Source of the DNA: Prevotella sp.
GTDB lineage: Bacteria > Bacteroidota > Bacteroidia > Bacteroidales > Bacteroidaceae
DNA: 38,898 nt
Direction: 5' to 3'
Assembly (NCBI GenBank): GCA_022764085.1
Contig: JALERP010000028.1
Location: forward strand, 1-38,898
Numbering within the stretch: the first letter of the stretch is position 1; each line of letters starts with the position of its first letter. The notes below the pieces were generated by a model. That model had not been told where the DNA came from, ran no database searches, and saw only the letters and a list, made by a program, of their open reading frames with translations. Both the position numbers and the translations under genes were made by a program. Below, piece by piece: positions 18,114-26,103 of the stretch.

Positions 18114-18968
18114 ATGACGATTATGAAAAAATGTGTATTGGGTATCTTCGCCCTACTTATGCTGACAATGTCGTTTAGTCATGAACCGAAATTTACCGTA
18201 TTCATGATTGGAGACTCGACAATGGCTAACAAGGATACCACTGGCGGCAAGCAGGAACGCGGTTGGGGAATGGTGCTCCAGCAGTATTTCGACGATGGCG
18301 TAGTGGTGGATAACCATGCCGTCAACGGACGCTCGTCAAAGAGTTTCATCAACGAGGGACGATGGGAAAAGGTGCTCGCAAAGATAAAGCCGGGCGACTA
18401 TGTCTTCATCCAGTTTGGACACAACGACGAGAAACCCAAGCCCGACCGTCATACAGATCCGGGGTCCACCTTCGACGACAATCTCCGCAAGTTTGTCAAC
18501 GAGACCCGTGAGAAAGGGGGTATTCCTGTGTTGTTCAACGCGGTGGTTCGCCGCAACTTCGCGTTAAAGGAGCAGAAGAACGACGATGACGAGAAACTGC
18601 GCAACCTCGACGCCAAGTCGGGCAAGAATGTACTGGAGGGAGACACACTCTACGACACCCACGGAGACTATCGCATTGCCCCGGCAAATGTGGCAAAAGA
18701 GATGGGAGTGGTATTCGTTGATGCCAATACCATCACCCACGAACTGGAGCAGGGACTTGGACGTGAGGGTTCAAAGAAACTTCACATGATTTTCGCCCCC
18801 GGCGAGCATCCTTCAATGCCAAACGGCAAGTGGGACAATACACATTATAATATATATGGCGCCAACCAAGTGGCATTGCTGCTGATAAAGGCAGTGGGCG
18901 ACAAGATCCCCCAAATCAAGTCACACTTGCGCCTTTCAGGTGATACAGTCCCCGTAAAGAAAAGATAA
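18114..18968 (+). CDS. secreted SGNH-family esterase (rhamnogalacturonan acetylesterase-like)
   Basis: A 284-residue GDSL/SGNH hydrolase. A signal peptide covers about residues 4-22 (KKCVLGIFALLMLTMSFS). Block I is IGDSTMANK with nucleophile Ser35. The oxyanion residues are in GRSSKSF (Gly block) and FGHNDEKPK (Asn block). The catalytic Asp-His pair is in DNTHYN near the C-terminus. The closest family with this block order is rhamnogalacturonan acetylesterase, which removes acetyl groups from pectin. That agrees with the hexuronate genes elsewhere in the window, but substrate is inferred. Two start codons are possible: 18114, or 18123, which leaves a cleaner signal peptide. It follows hisS by 10 bases. 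Confidence 0.88.
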   Translation: MTIMKKCVLGIFALLMLTMSFSHEPKFTVFMIGDSTMANKDTTGGKQERGWGMVLQQYFDDGVVVDNHAVNGRSSKSFINEGRWEKVLAKIKPGDYVFIQFGHNDEKPKPDRHTDPGSTFDDNLRKFVNETREKGGIPVLFNAVVRRNFALKEQKNDDDEKLRNLDAKSGKNVLEGDTLYDTHGDYRIAPANVAKEMGVVFVDANTITHELEQGLGREGSKKLHMIFAPGEHPSMPNGKWDNTHYNIYGANQVALLLIKAVGDKIPQIKSHLRLSGDTVPVKKR

Positions 18969-18992
18969 TTCGGCTAAATAATGTGAAAATGC

Positions 18993-19023
18993 TTGCATAT
19001 TTTGTCGATTTTATGTAACTTTG
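18993..19023 (+). promoter_or_regulatory. rubrerythrin promoter
   Basis: TTG at 18993-18995, 20 bases, TAACTTTG at 19016-19023. The leader to the ATG is about 55 nt and very AT-rich; I find no defined structure in it. Confidence 0.75.
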
Positions 19024-19086
19024 CAACGCTTTTAGGCAAATTATTATTTACTCTATTAATAACAACATTTTAAAAACGACACAATT

Positions 19087-19644
19087 ATGAAGAAAAAGTT
19101 TATCTGCTCCGTATGTGGATACATATATGAGGGCGAAGCAGCACCTGAAAAGTGCCCATTGTGTAAGGCTCCAGCTTCTAAGTTCACAGAACTCGCTGAA
19201 GACGGCGCAGCAAATTTCGCTACTATGCACGTTCTTGGTGCAGCTCGCAATGAGGGTGCCAACGAGGAGATGATCAAGGACCTCGAGGCTCACTTCAACG
19301 GTGAGTGTACAGAGGTTGGAATGTATCTCGCCATGAGCCGTCAGGCTGACCGTGAGGGTTATCCCGAAATCGCAGAGGCCTACAAGCGCTACGCTTTTGA
19401 GGAGGCTGAGCACGCTTCAAAGTTCGCTGAGCTTCTCGGCGACGTATTGAAGGACACCAAGGCAAACCTCGAGGCTCGCATCGCAGCTGAGAAGGGCGCA
19501 TGCGAGGATAAGTTCCGCATTGCAAAGAACGCCAAGGCTGCTGGTATGGACGCTACTCACGACACTGTTCACGAGATGGCTAAGGACGAGGCTCGCCACT
19601 GTGCAGGCTTCATGGGACTCTACGAACGTTATTTCAAGAAATAA
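19087..19644 (+). CDS. rubrerythrin with N-terminal rubredoxin domain (reverse rubrerythrin)
   Basis: Non-haem iron peroxidase of anaerobes that reduces hydrogen peroxide in the cytoplasm. The 185-residue protein has the rubredoxin-like iron site first (Cys7, Cys10, Cys23, Cys26). A four-helix ferritin-like diiron domain follows, with Glu/His ligands in [18 protein letters not shown] and DEARHCAGF. Classical rubrerythrin has the opposite domain order. It has a strong promoter of its own and is likely to be highly expressed: codon use is strongly biased to a few preferred codons. It ends 31 bases before the hairpin at 19676-19710. Confidence 0.95.
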   Translation: MKKKFICSVCGYIYEGEAAPEKCPLCKAPASKFTELAEDGAANFATMHVLGAARNEGANEEMIKDLEAHFNGECTEVGMYLAMSRQADREGYPEIAEAYKRYAFEEAEHASKFAELLGDVLKDTKANLEARIAAEKGACEDKFRIAKNAKAAGMDATHDTVHEMAKDEARHCAGFMGLYERYFKK

Positions 19645-19675
19645 TTGTTCTGTCTAACACAATAAAAAATGAATT

Positions 19676-19710
19676 AAGCCGTTTTATCTTATAGATGAAA
19701 CGGCTTTTTT
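19676..19710 (+). terminator. terminator hairpin overlapping the start of the next gene
   Basis: A 9-bp perfect stem (19676-19684 with 19698-19706) continues with one G-U and three further pairs to a 5-base loop at 19689-19693. A run of six T (19705-19710) follows. This is a strong intrinsic terminator for rubrerythrin. The 3' arm contains the start codon (19695-19697) of the following lipoprotein gene. Confidence 0.88.
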
Positions 19711-21149
19711 ATATCCTCATGTCAGTAGCGGCGGTAATGATGTCGTGCTCTGATGACGACTCGTTTTCAACGAGCCGCACTAATCTGTTGTCCTTAGGTT
19801 GCGACACCTTGTCGCTCGACACAATATTCAGTACTGTCCCTACCCGTACATATGGGTTCTGGGTTCATAACAATTCCTCTGACGGTGTGCGCATCAGCCA
19901 GACACGACTCGAACGTGGCAACCAGACGGGATTCCGTGTCAATGTGGATGGCATTTATCTCGACAACTCCACGGGTAGCCAAGCCCAGGACATAGAGGTA
20001 AGAAAGGGCGACAGTATCAGGGTCTTTGTCGAACTGACATCACAGATAAACGGAAGCGACACCCCGCAGCTTGTAGAGGACAACCTGCTCTTTCATCTTG
20101 AGAGCGGAGTTGAACAAAAAGTGAATCTCAGGGCATGGAGCTGGGATGCCATTCTATATGATTCTCTCAGGATAGACAACGACACTACCATCTCCTCCAC
20201 CAAACCGGTTGTAGTGCGCAAAGGCATACGTGTGGATTCCGCCGCTACGCTCACCATTCTTCAGCCAACTGTTATGTATTTCAGCAGTACTGCAGGCATA
20301 GATGTATATGGCAGCCTGCATATCGCCGGATTACCGGGAAGTGACGTCATGCTTCGTGGCGACCGTCTCGACTGGATGTTTGCCAATTTGCCATACGACA
20401 GGGTGAGCGGACAGTGGCAGGGCATACACTTCTATGGCTCATCAACAGGCAATTCACTAAAATACCTCGATATGCACAGTGCCACCCACGCCATCCTTTG
20501 CGACTCTGCCGCAATAAGTGAAACCCCAAGACTTACACTCGAAAACGTTACCATACACAACTGCAAGGGCTATGGTTTGGCGGCATCACATAGCAATGTG
20601 TCAATCAAAAACAGTTTGATTAGCAACACATTCGGCGACTGTCTATATCTCCACAACTCAAAGGCAGACATCACCTACAGCACATTTGCACAGTTCTATC
20701 CTTTTGATGCCAACAGGGGATGGGCGGTACAACTTGTCAATTCCCAGGCAACTTTTGTCAACTCCCTCATCACGGGATATAACGAGGACGTCTTCCTCAC
20801 CGACAGCCTTGATTTCAGTTTCGACCATTGCATAGTGCGCACCATAATAGAGGATACCGTTATCGTCGCAGAGAAATTCCCCTCTTCAGTGCTTGAGACA
20901 CCGAAGGACAGTGTCAACGGCGAGATGCACTTCAAACTACTCGACACTGAAAATTTCATCTATGACTTCCATCTCGATTCCATATCCACGGCCATTGGCA
21001 ATGCCCTACCCTTTGAGAACATACCATTGGATCGCGATGGCAACAATCGTTCAACCTCAACACCATCCATAGGATGCTTTGAGGCATCAACTTTCCAGCA
21101 GGAACCGTCAGATGAATCTCAGCCTAAAGCTGCTCGTCGGAGAAAGTGA
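19695..21149 (+). CDS. right-handed beta-helix lipoprotein
   Basis: A 484-residue exported protein. The lipoprotein signal is short (KR at residues 2-3, hydrophobic stretch, MSC with Cys18), followed by an acidic linker. The N-terminal ~150 residues are beta-rich and suggest an immunoglobulin-like fold. From about residue 165 to 400 the sequence has the repeated short-strand pattern of a parallel beta-helix, with blocks such as LTLENVTIHNCKGYGLAA, VSIKNSLISNTFGDCLYL and ATFVNSLITGYNEDVFL. The region ends with IGCFE. This resembles Bacteroidetes surface proteins annotated as right-handed beta-helix or choice-of-anchor proteins; the substrate is unknown. The start codon lies in the terminator hairpin. 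The last 26 bases overlap the end of cdd. Confidence 0.83.
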   Translation: MKRLFYILMSVAAVMMSCSDDDSFSTSRTNLLSLGCDTLSLDTIFSTVPTRTYGFWVHNNSSDGVRISQTRLERGNQTGFRVNVDGIYLDNSTGSQAQDIEVRKGDSIRVFVELTSQINGSDTPQLVEDNLLFHLESGVEQKVNLRAWSWDAILYDSLRIDNDTTISSTKPVVVRKGIRVDSAATLTILQPTVMYFSSTAGIDVYGSLHIAGLPGSDVMLRGDRLDWMFANLPYDRVSGQWQGIHFYGSSTGNSLKYLDMHSATHAILCDSAAISETPRLTLENVTIHNCKGYGLAASHSNVSIKNSLISNTFGDCLYLHNSKADITYSTFAQFYPFDANRGWAVQLVNSQATFVNSLITGYNEDVFLTDSLDFSFDHCIVRTIIEDTVIVAEKFPSSVLETPKDSVNGEMHFKLLDTENFIYDFHLDSISTAIGNALPFENIPLDRDGNNRSTSTPSIGCFEASTFQQEPSDESQPKAARRRK

Positions 21150-21600
21150 GAGGAAGTAATGCGCCTATACCTTCAATAATATATACGCTATTCTTACCGT
21201 TAAGAAGTATGCGCAACTTTTTGCCGCTCCTTTTCTCTGTTTCCACCATAGCCTGACGGCAAGTGCCGCAAGGCGATACAGGTTCGTCAAGCAGTCCGTC
21301 GGCATTTCTCGCGGTAATGGCAATCGCCTCCACCTTTGCTTTCGGATATTGTGCTCCCGCGGCAAACAGTGCAGTGCGCTCTGCGCATATCGTCACACCG
21401 AAAGCTGCGTTTTCTTGGTTGCATCCCGGTATGATGACACCGTTATCAAGCCTTACGGCGGCACCTACGTGAAAGCGGGAATACGGGGCGTAGGAGTTGT
21501 TTGTAGCCTCTATGCTCGTCTCCACAAGTTGGCGGTCCTTATCGTCGAGTTCCTCAACTTTTGCCACATAAATAGTGGTGTTAATGTTCTTAGCTTCCAT
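21124..21600 (-). CDS. cdd: cytidine deaminase
   Basis: Zinc enzyme deaminating cytidine and deoxycytidine in pyrimidine salvage; 158 residues from the ATG at 21598-21600. The open frame to 21750 is rejected because it crosses the promoter region of both this gene and the divergent one. The catalytic motif CAERTALFAA supplies one Cys and the proton-shuttling Glu. The two other zinc Cys are in SPCGTCRQAM. Substrate-binding YAPYSRFHVGAA is also present. The 3' end overlaps the lipoprotein gene by 26 bases, tail to tail, with no terminator in between. Confidence 0.96.
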   Translation of the reverse strand: MEAKNINTTIYVAKVEELDDKDRQLVETSIEATNNSYAPYSRFHVGAAVRLDNGVIIPGCNQENAAFGVTICAERTALFAAGAQYPKAKVEAIAITARNADGLLDEPVSPCGTCRQAMVETEKRSGKKLRILLNGKNSVYIIEGIGALLPLTFSDEQL

Positions 21601-21619
21601 AATAATCCTAATTTTCTTG

Positions 21620-21668
21620 CAAAAATAATAAAAAAATTGGTACAGGTGAAATAATTTGAGTATTTTTG
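21620..21668. promoter_or_regulatory. divergent cdd / glucosaminidase promoter region
   Basis: On the minus strand the TATTTTTG box at 21620-21627 serves cdd. On the plus strand TTG (21637-21639), 21 bases, TATTTTTG (21661-21668) serves the glucosaminidase. The plus -7 box is 29 bases before the ATG at 21698 and excludes the upstream TTG start at 21656. Confidence 0.7.
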
Positions 21669-21697
21669 CATCTCGAATAAGTTTATTTAAGAAAAAG

Positions 21698-22630
21698 ATG
21701 AGAATAACAAATATTTTAGATTGGAGTTCAAGGTTTCTTTTTGCACTCATATTCGCAATGCCGACAACAGCGTCAGCACAGATGAAATGGAATTCTGCCT
21801 ATCAGCAGTACATCGACCAATATAAGGACATCGCCATCGAGCAGATGCTTAAATACCGCATACCCGCAAGTATAACCCTTGCACAGGGGGTCTATGAATC
21901 AGGCGCAGGAAAGAGCGAGCTTACCCGTAAGGGCAACAACCATTTCGGAATCAAGTGCCACGGATGGACTGGACGCAAGACCTATCACGACGACGATGCC
22001 AAGGGCGAGTGCTTTCGTGCATACAACAATGCATACGAAAGCTACGAAGACCACTCCCGATTCCTTGCCAAGGGGCAAAGATATCGCAGCCTCTTCAACC
22101 TCAAAACCACCGACTATAAGGGTTGGGCGCGCGGACTGAAAGCAGCGGGATATGCCACAAATCCAAAATATGCGGAAAAACTGATTGCCATTATCCAGCT
22201 TTACAAGCTCGACAGGTACGACAATGCCAAGTCATACGACAAATTTTTCGTAAGACACAACCATGACAATGCGGCAGGCAACGATCTTCATGCCATACAT
22301 ACCTTCAATGGTAACTATTATATAAAGGTACGCAAGGGAGACACTTTCCATAGCCTGTCGAAGGAACTTGGCATATCTTACAAGAAACTCGCCAAATACA
22401 ACGAGCGCGACAAGCACGACGAACTCGTGCCAGGAGAAATCATCTACCTGAAGAAAAAGGCAAAGCGCGCCCCTAAAAGCTACAAAGGCCGCCTGCACTA
22501 TATCCGCAAGGGAGAGTCGATGTACAGCATAGCCCAATTTTATAATATCCGCGTTAAGAATCTTTATAAAATGAACAACCTTTCGCCTGAATATCAGATA
22601 AAAGTGGGCGATTCACTGCGTCTAAGATGA
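21698..22630 (+). CDS. secreted glucosaminidase with two LysM repeats
   Basis: A 310-residue peptidoglycan hydrolase. The signal peptide ends near TASAQ (about residue 28). The GH73/Flg_J-like N-acetylglucosaminidase domain covers about 35-180, with ASITLAQGVYESGAGKS carrying the catalytic Glu, then NNHFGIKCHGWTGR and RAYNNAYESYEDHSRFL. Two LysM motifs follow: VRKGDTFHSLSKELGISYKK (about 215-260) and IRKGESMYSIAQFYNIRVKN (about 268-310). LysM modules bind the glycan, so the enzyme acts in the periplasm on the cell's own wall during growth or division. The start at 21698 is chosen because the promoter lies at 21637-21668 and the signal peptide then begins correctly. Confidence 0.93.
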   Translation: MRITNILDWSSRFLFALIFAMPTTASAQMKWNSAYQQYIDQYKDIAIEQMLKYRIPASITLAQGVYESGAGKSELTRKGNNHFGIKCHGWTGRKTYHDDDAKGECFRAYNNAYESYEDHSRFLAKGQRYRSLFNLKTTDYKGWARGLKAAGYATNPKYAEKLIAIIQLYKLDRYDNAKSYDKFFVRHNHDNAAGNDLHAIHTFNGNYYIKVRKGDTFHSLSKELGISYKKLAKYNERDKHDELVPGEIIYLKKKAKRAPKSYKGRLHYIRKGESMYSIAQFYNIRVKNLYKMNNLSPEYQIKVGDSLRLR

Positions 22631-22676
22631 CGATTTGGGGTATTTTGAATGTTTTTTTAAAAAAACGCATAAAAAA

Positions 22677-22708
22677 TTTGGTGGATTCAAAAAAATGTTG
22701 TACCTTTG
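22677..22708 (+). promoter_or_regulatory. tRNA-Cys promoter
   Basis: TTTG at 22677-22680, 20 bases, TACCTTTG at 22701-22708, 19 bases before the first tRNA base. Both boxes match the consensus exactly. Confidence 0.88.
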
Positions 22709-22727
22709 CACCCGCAAACAAGAACAA

Positions 22728-22798
22728 GGTACCTTGGCCGATCGGTTAGGTAACGGTCTGCAAAACCGTGTAGAGCAGTTCGACTCTGCTAGGTACCT
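22728..22798 (+). tRNA. tRNA-Cys (anticodon GCA)
   Basis: All arms fold. The acceptor stem GGTACCT pairs with AGGTACC. The anticodon stem ACGGT/ACCGT encloses the loop CTGCAAA with anticodon GCA. The T arm AGCAG/CTGCT holds TTCGACT. The D arm is short (CC with GG plus a G-U), as is typical of tRNA-Cys. The discriminator base is T (U73), the Cys identity base. CCA is not encoded, so it must be added by nucleotidyltransferase. The gene is monocistronic, with its own promoter and a terminator 10 bases downstream. Confidence 0.96.
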
Positions 22799-22807
22799 CT
22801 AATAGAT

Positions 22808-22850
22808 TTCCGCAAGATGTAGATTATAAACATCTTGCGGATTTTTATTT
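22808..22850 (+). terminator. tRNA-Cys terminator
   Basis: A 12-bp stem (22809-22820 with 22830-22841, arms TCCGCAAGATGT and ACATCTTGCGGA) has a 9-base loop. It is followed by TTTTTATTTT. Confidence 0.9.
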
Positions 22851-22904
22851 TCCTATAATTGGTATATATTATAACGATGCAAAAAAAACGCTTGTCGTAT
22901 CATT

Positions 22905-23226
22905 AAAAGCCCCGTCTGGAATCACTTCCGGACGGGGCCAACCAAATAACTTTGTATCATGTAAATTAATGCTTTCTCTCAAATTTCTTTCTTTGTGTGC
23001 GAATTTGAAAAATTTAAGATGTTTCGAAGGTCAAAGCCTCACGGCTTCGCCTTCACACTGACATCTAAAGTGTATCCTAATACAAATCTTTCTACTTAAA
23101 ACCTTAGAAGTAATTCACTAATTACCTAAATCGAAATAACTAACAATCTTTATTACCAATAACTAAAAACCTAAATAACATGTATGTTGTAATCGAAACG
23201 ATTTTCTAACTTTTTGTCCTTTTGAC
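22905..23226 (-). ncRNA. candidate non-coding RNA of about 320 nt
   Basis: The 617 bases between tRNA-Cys and the MATE gene contain no credible reading frame. They do contain a complete minus-strand transcription unit. The promoter at 23231-23261 predicts a start near 23225. A GC-rich hairpin at 22909-22938 ends it. Within it are several inverted repeats: an irregular long hairpin at 23013-23072 (outer arms AGATGT/ACATCT, inner arm CGAAGCC-GTGA-GGCTTTG), GTAATT-CACT-AATTAC at 23110-23125 and AATCG-AAA-CGATT at 23191-23203. The region between is AT-rich. The longest ATG frames inside are about 13 codons. I recognise no known family: the tmRNA, RNase P and SRP signatures are absent. Start and end are predictions. 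Confidence 0.55.
22909..22938 (-). terminator. hairpin at the end of the candidate ncRNA
   Basis: A 13-bp GC-rich stem (22909-22921 with 22926-22938, one G-U pair) has the loop TCAC. On the minus strand four T follow, then AATG, and a longer T-run lies about 20 bases further on. It is either a terminator or a stable 3' structure of the RNA. Confidence 0.65.
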
Positions 23227-23230
23227 GGTG

Positions 23231-23261
23231 CAAAGGTACAACATTTTTTCGTAACAGTCAA
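23231..23261 (-). promoter_or_regulatory. promoter of the candidate ncRNA
   Basis: On the minus strand TTG (23259-23261), 20 bases, TACCTTTG (23231-23238). The -7 box is identical to that of the tRNA-Cys and MATE promoters. Confidence 0.7.
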
Positions 23262-23373
23262 TAGTTTTGTTCCATAAAGTACAAAAAAAGCCTCTTCTAT
23301 TGACAAATATCAAGTTTGTTGTGTACGAACACACTTAATTTGACACACATAGGACGGAATACTCTTTTTTTTG

Positions 23374-23381
23374 TACCTTTG
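23374..23381 (+). promoter_or_regulatory. MATE gene promoter -7 box
   Basis: TACCTTTG followed by CAG, 34 bases before the ATG at 23416. No clear upstream box at 19-21 bases. An inverted repeat TGTGT-ACGA-ACACA lies upstream at 23320-23333. Confidence 0.6.
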
Positions 23382-23415
23382 CAGTCGAAAAACATAATAT
23401 ACATTATATATATAT

Positions 23416-24765
23416 ATGATTTGGCAGATAAAGAATGACGGCATGAAGGGCAGGCTGGGAAAATTGGTGATGCCCATATTCATCGAGACTGCACTTGTGA
23501 TGCTGCTCGGTGTGGTTGATACTGTGATGCTGAGCCAGCACTCGGACAACTCGGTGGCGGCTGTGGGCGTGGTTAACCAGATTGTAAACCTCGCAGTATT
23601 GGTATTTCAGGTGATTAGTTTCGGAACTACTGTGCTCTGCTCGCAATATCTTGGGGCAGGACTAAAGGAGCGTATGGTGCAGGCCACGGGAGTGGCTATC
23701 GCGCTCAATGCGGTGAGCGGAATGATTATTAGCGCTTGCCTGTACTTCGGGTGTACTGCCATATTGAAGATGATGGGGTTGCGACCGGAACTTCTTTCCG
23801 AGGGGGTGAGCTACATGCACATCGTGGGAGCGTTTGCCTTCTTCCAGGCCATTTCACTTGCCATTTCTGCCTCGCTGCGAAGCGCCGGCAAGGTCAAATA
23901 CCCAATGATGGTGACTGTGGTGGTGAACGTGCTGAACATAATCGGCAACTATACTCTAATATTCGGTAAGTTCGGCATGCCAGCCCTCGGGGTGGAGGGA
24001 GCTGCCATATCCACAAGTATTGCAAGGGGGGTGAGTATGGTGCTGCTATTCATTATACTTTTCAGAAAACATATCCCCTCCTTCCCTGCCCGACTATTCA
24101 GGCCGTTCCCATGGATTGAGTTAAAGAACCTGCTCAAGATAGGACTTCCCGCCGCAGGAGAGGAAATCAGCTACAGCGGTTCGCAGGTAGTTATCACCTT
24201 TTTCATAAATATGCTCGGCAACGAGGCTCTCATCACCCGCACATACTGCTGGAACATGGCGTTCATAGTATGCGTGTTCTCAATAGCCATGGGTCAGGGG
24301 GGCGCAATACTGATAGGCCATCTTGTGGGCGAGAAAAGAATCAAGACGGCATATATCCTGGGCTGTTATACAAGGCACACGGCTATTAAAACTGCAGCCA
24401 CATTTTCGGTAGTACTCGCATTGTTCGGAGGGAAAATTCTGTCGTGGCTTACCGACAACCCGAATATCGTGGGTCTTGGAATAATTATAATGTGGGTGCA
24501 GGTGGCTTTGGAGATTGGAAGAGCCATAAACATCTGGGCAACACAGGCACTGAGGGCGACTGGCGACGTCAATTTCCAGTTCTACGTCGGCATCACGGTG
24601 CAATGGCTTGTGTCGGTGGTTCTTAGCTATCTTTTAGGAATACATTGGGGATTGGGACTCATAGCCATGTGGGCAAGTTTTGCCTTGGACGAGAACATAC
24701 GAGGGCTTATCTTTATCTTCAGATGGAAGTCGATGAAGTGGGCAACAAAAAGTTTCGTGAAATGA
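23416..24765 (+). CDS. MATE family multidrug / cation exporter
   Basis: A 449-residue inner-membrane protein with 12 predicted hydrophobic segments arranged as two homologous six-helix halves, the MATE plan. Characteristic positions include KLVMPIFIETALVMLLGVVD at the start, ALSxxxG-type FGTTVLCSQYLGAG, ALGVEGAAISTSIARG in the middle and NIWATQALRATGDV in the second half. These transporters exchange Na+ or H+ for drugs or other organic cations; the substrate here is not predictable. It converges with the membrane-protein gene at 24773, with 7 bases between stop codons and no visible terminator. Confidence 0.92.
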   Translation: MIWQIKNDGMKGRLGKLVMPIFIETALVMLLGVVDTVMLSQHSDNSVAAVGVVNQIVNLAVLVFQVISFGTTVLCSQYLGAGLKERMVQATGVAIALNAVSGMIISACLYFGCTAILKMMGLRPELLSEGVSYMHIVGAFAFFQAISLAISASLRSAGKVKYPMMVTVVVNVLNIIGNYTLIFGKFGMPALGVEGAAISTSIARGVSMVLLFIILFRKHIPSFPARLFRPFPWIELKNLLKIGLPAAGEEISYSGSQVVITFFINMLGNEALITRTYCWNMAFIVCVFSIAMGQGGAILIGHLVGEKRIKTAYILGCYTRHTAIKTAATFSVVLALFGGKILSWLTDNPNIVGLGIIIMWVQVALEIGRAINIWATQALRATGDVNFQFYVGITVQWLVSVVLSYLLGIHWGLGLIAMWASFALDENIRGLIFIFRWKSMKWATKSFVK

Positions 24766-24772
24766 CATACGT

Positions 24773-25384
24773 TCAGAAGACATATCCAACCACGTAATAA
24801 ACGTGGGTGGCAAGGAGATAGAGAATAAACAGTGGGGCAATGACGCGTATGCCTCTAACGAGGGCGTCGAATACAGAAGGGACATCGGGAAAAATGCCCG
24901 ACATCACGCCATATTCCACGGAAAGGAGAATGATGCCCACACATACTATCGGCACAAGGGCTTCGCTGAATGCCGAAGGAAAGAGCTCTCCTGTGACACT
25001 AAGGAGGATGGCATGGGGAACAAAGGAGAAATACGAGATGACCGCTATATATACAAGCACCGTTGCTATGCTGAAACGCAACGCGACACGCTTGCGATAA
25101 CGCAGTGCACGCCGTTGGCGTGACCATGAGTAGAAAAGGTCGTGCGAAAAACGCGAGTCACGCAATGCGCCCCATGCCATTCCTGCAAGTATAAGCCACA
25201 CGAGCACCGATGACTGCATTTGGCGTATGAACCCGCCGAATGCCCAGCGTATGCCCTCGCTGCTCAGCATGCTGCGGACGCCACTCTCGGGATTGAGGGC
25301 GGCGAGTATCCACGAAACGACAGCCAATATCACTTCCACCACGAGGAGCGACAATGAAAGGTATGCCAATATCTTATTCTTCAT
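24773..25384 (-). CDS. short AbgT-like integral membrane protein
   Basis: A 203-residue protein with about five hydrophobic segments. Two regions resemble the AbgT (p-aminobenzoyl-glutamate) transporter: MLSSEGIRWAFGGFI near residues 40-55, and the C-terminal part VPIVCVGIILLSVEYGVMSG followed by a helix and ILYLLATHVYY. A full AbgT has roughly 500 residues, so this is less than half. It may be a Bacteroidetes-specific short family and need not be a broken gene; there is no sign of disruption. The ATG at 25382-25384 is favoured; it overlaps the response-regulator stop by 11 bases, which implies coupled translation. A role tied to the two-component pair is inferred from this. Confidence 0.7.
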   Translation of the reverse strand: MKNKILAYLSLSLLVVEVILAVVSWILAALNPESGVRSMLSSEGIRWAFGGFIRQMQSSVLVWLILAGMAWGALRDSRFSHDLFYSWSRQRRALRYRKRVALRFSIATVLVYIAVISYFSFVPHAILLSVTGELFPSAFSEALVPIVCVGIILLSVEYGVMSGIFPDVPSVFDALVRGIRVIAPLFILYLLATHVYYVVGYVF

Positions 25385-26099
25385 CGGGATGGAGATTGTC
25401 AACATCGATGATTCCCAACTCAATAGCCTTCACCACAAGGCGTGTGGCATTCACTCCCATACGTCCGTTGCCTCTCGGGAAAAGTTTCTGCACCAGTTCG
25501 TTCTGACGCTTCTCAAGACTCTTCACTCCGAAGGGCATAGCCTTGAGACTTGATATCTGGTCCTTGGTATATCCAAGGGCGAGGTGGCGAAGGAAACGCT
25601 CGTCATACTCGTCAATCTCATAGTCGAGCAGTGCCTCCTGATTGGTGAGTTCACGGTTTACCGACTGCTTGAACCTTTCGACTATCTTGCGAAGAATAGG
25701 TTCGTTGAAGACCATCGTCTTGCCCTCCATCACCGAGCGCACATCGCCACGTGTGAGCAGTTCGCCACTTTTGAGGATTATTCCGTCGGCACCGGCATCG
25801 AGCACGTCCACCCACAGTTTTTCATTCAGTATCTCACCCGTGAATATGAGCACCTTGACCGCAGGATATGACTCCTTGGTATGACGGCATATCTCCACGC
25901 CCACCGTAGTTGAACCGCCAAGTCCAAGGTCGAGAAGCACAAGGTCGGGCTGGTTGTCGCGTATGAGACGCCAGTATTCTGCCTCTGTATTTGCGGTACC
26001 GATAATTTCCGCTTCCGGAATGTCGTTGCGTATGATACCTTCCGTGCCTTTCAGTTCGAGTAGCACATCCTCTACTATTATTACCTTGAAATTTTTCAT
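25374..26099 (-). CDS. response regulator (receiver plus LuxR-like HTH)
   Basis: A 241-residue protein. The receiver domain covers 1-125: acidic pair Glu10-Asp11, phospho-acceptor Asp57 in PDLVLLDLG, Thr in LIFTGE, and Lys in ILKSG. The C-terminal ~75 residues hold a helix-turn-helix of the type found with DUF5112/5113 kinases (DERFLRHLALGYTKDQISSL, then a second helix with KSLEKRQNELVQKLF). It is thus a likely DNA-binding output. It begins 4 bases after the kinase stop and overlaps the next gene by 11 bases, so the kinase, regulator and membrane protein are one translation unit. Confidence 0.93.
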   Translation of the reverse strand: MKNFKVIIVEDVLLELKGTEGIIRNDIPEAEIIGTANTEAEYWRLIRDNQPDLVLLDLGLGGSTTVGVEICRHTKESYPAVKVLIFTGEILNEKLWVDVLDAGADGIILKSGELLTRGDVRSVMEGKTMVFNEPILRKIVERFKQSVNRELTNQEALLDYEIDEYDERFLRHLALGYTKDQISSLKAMPFGVKSLEKRQNELVQKLFPRGNGRMGVNATRLVVKAIELGIIDVDNLHPDEE

Positions 26100-26103
26100 C
26101 TTT

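Noticed and set aside
22905..23226. tmRNA, RNase P RNA or SRP RNA as identity of the candidate RNA
   Set aside because: No tRNA-like ends with a tag frame, no RNase P P4 core sequence and no SRP tetraloop domain were found.
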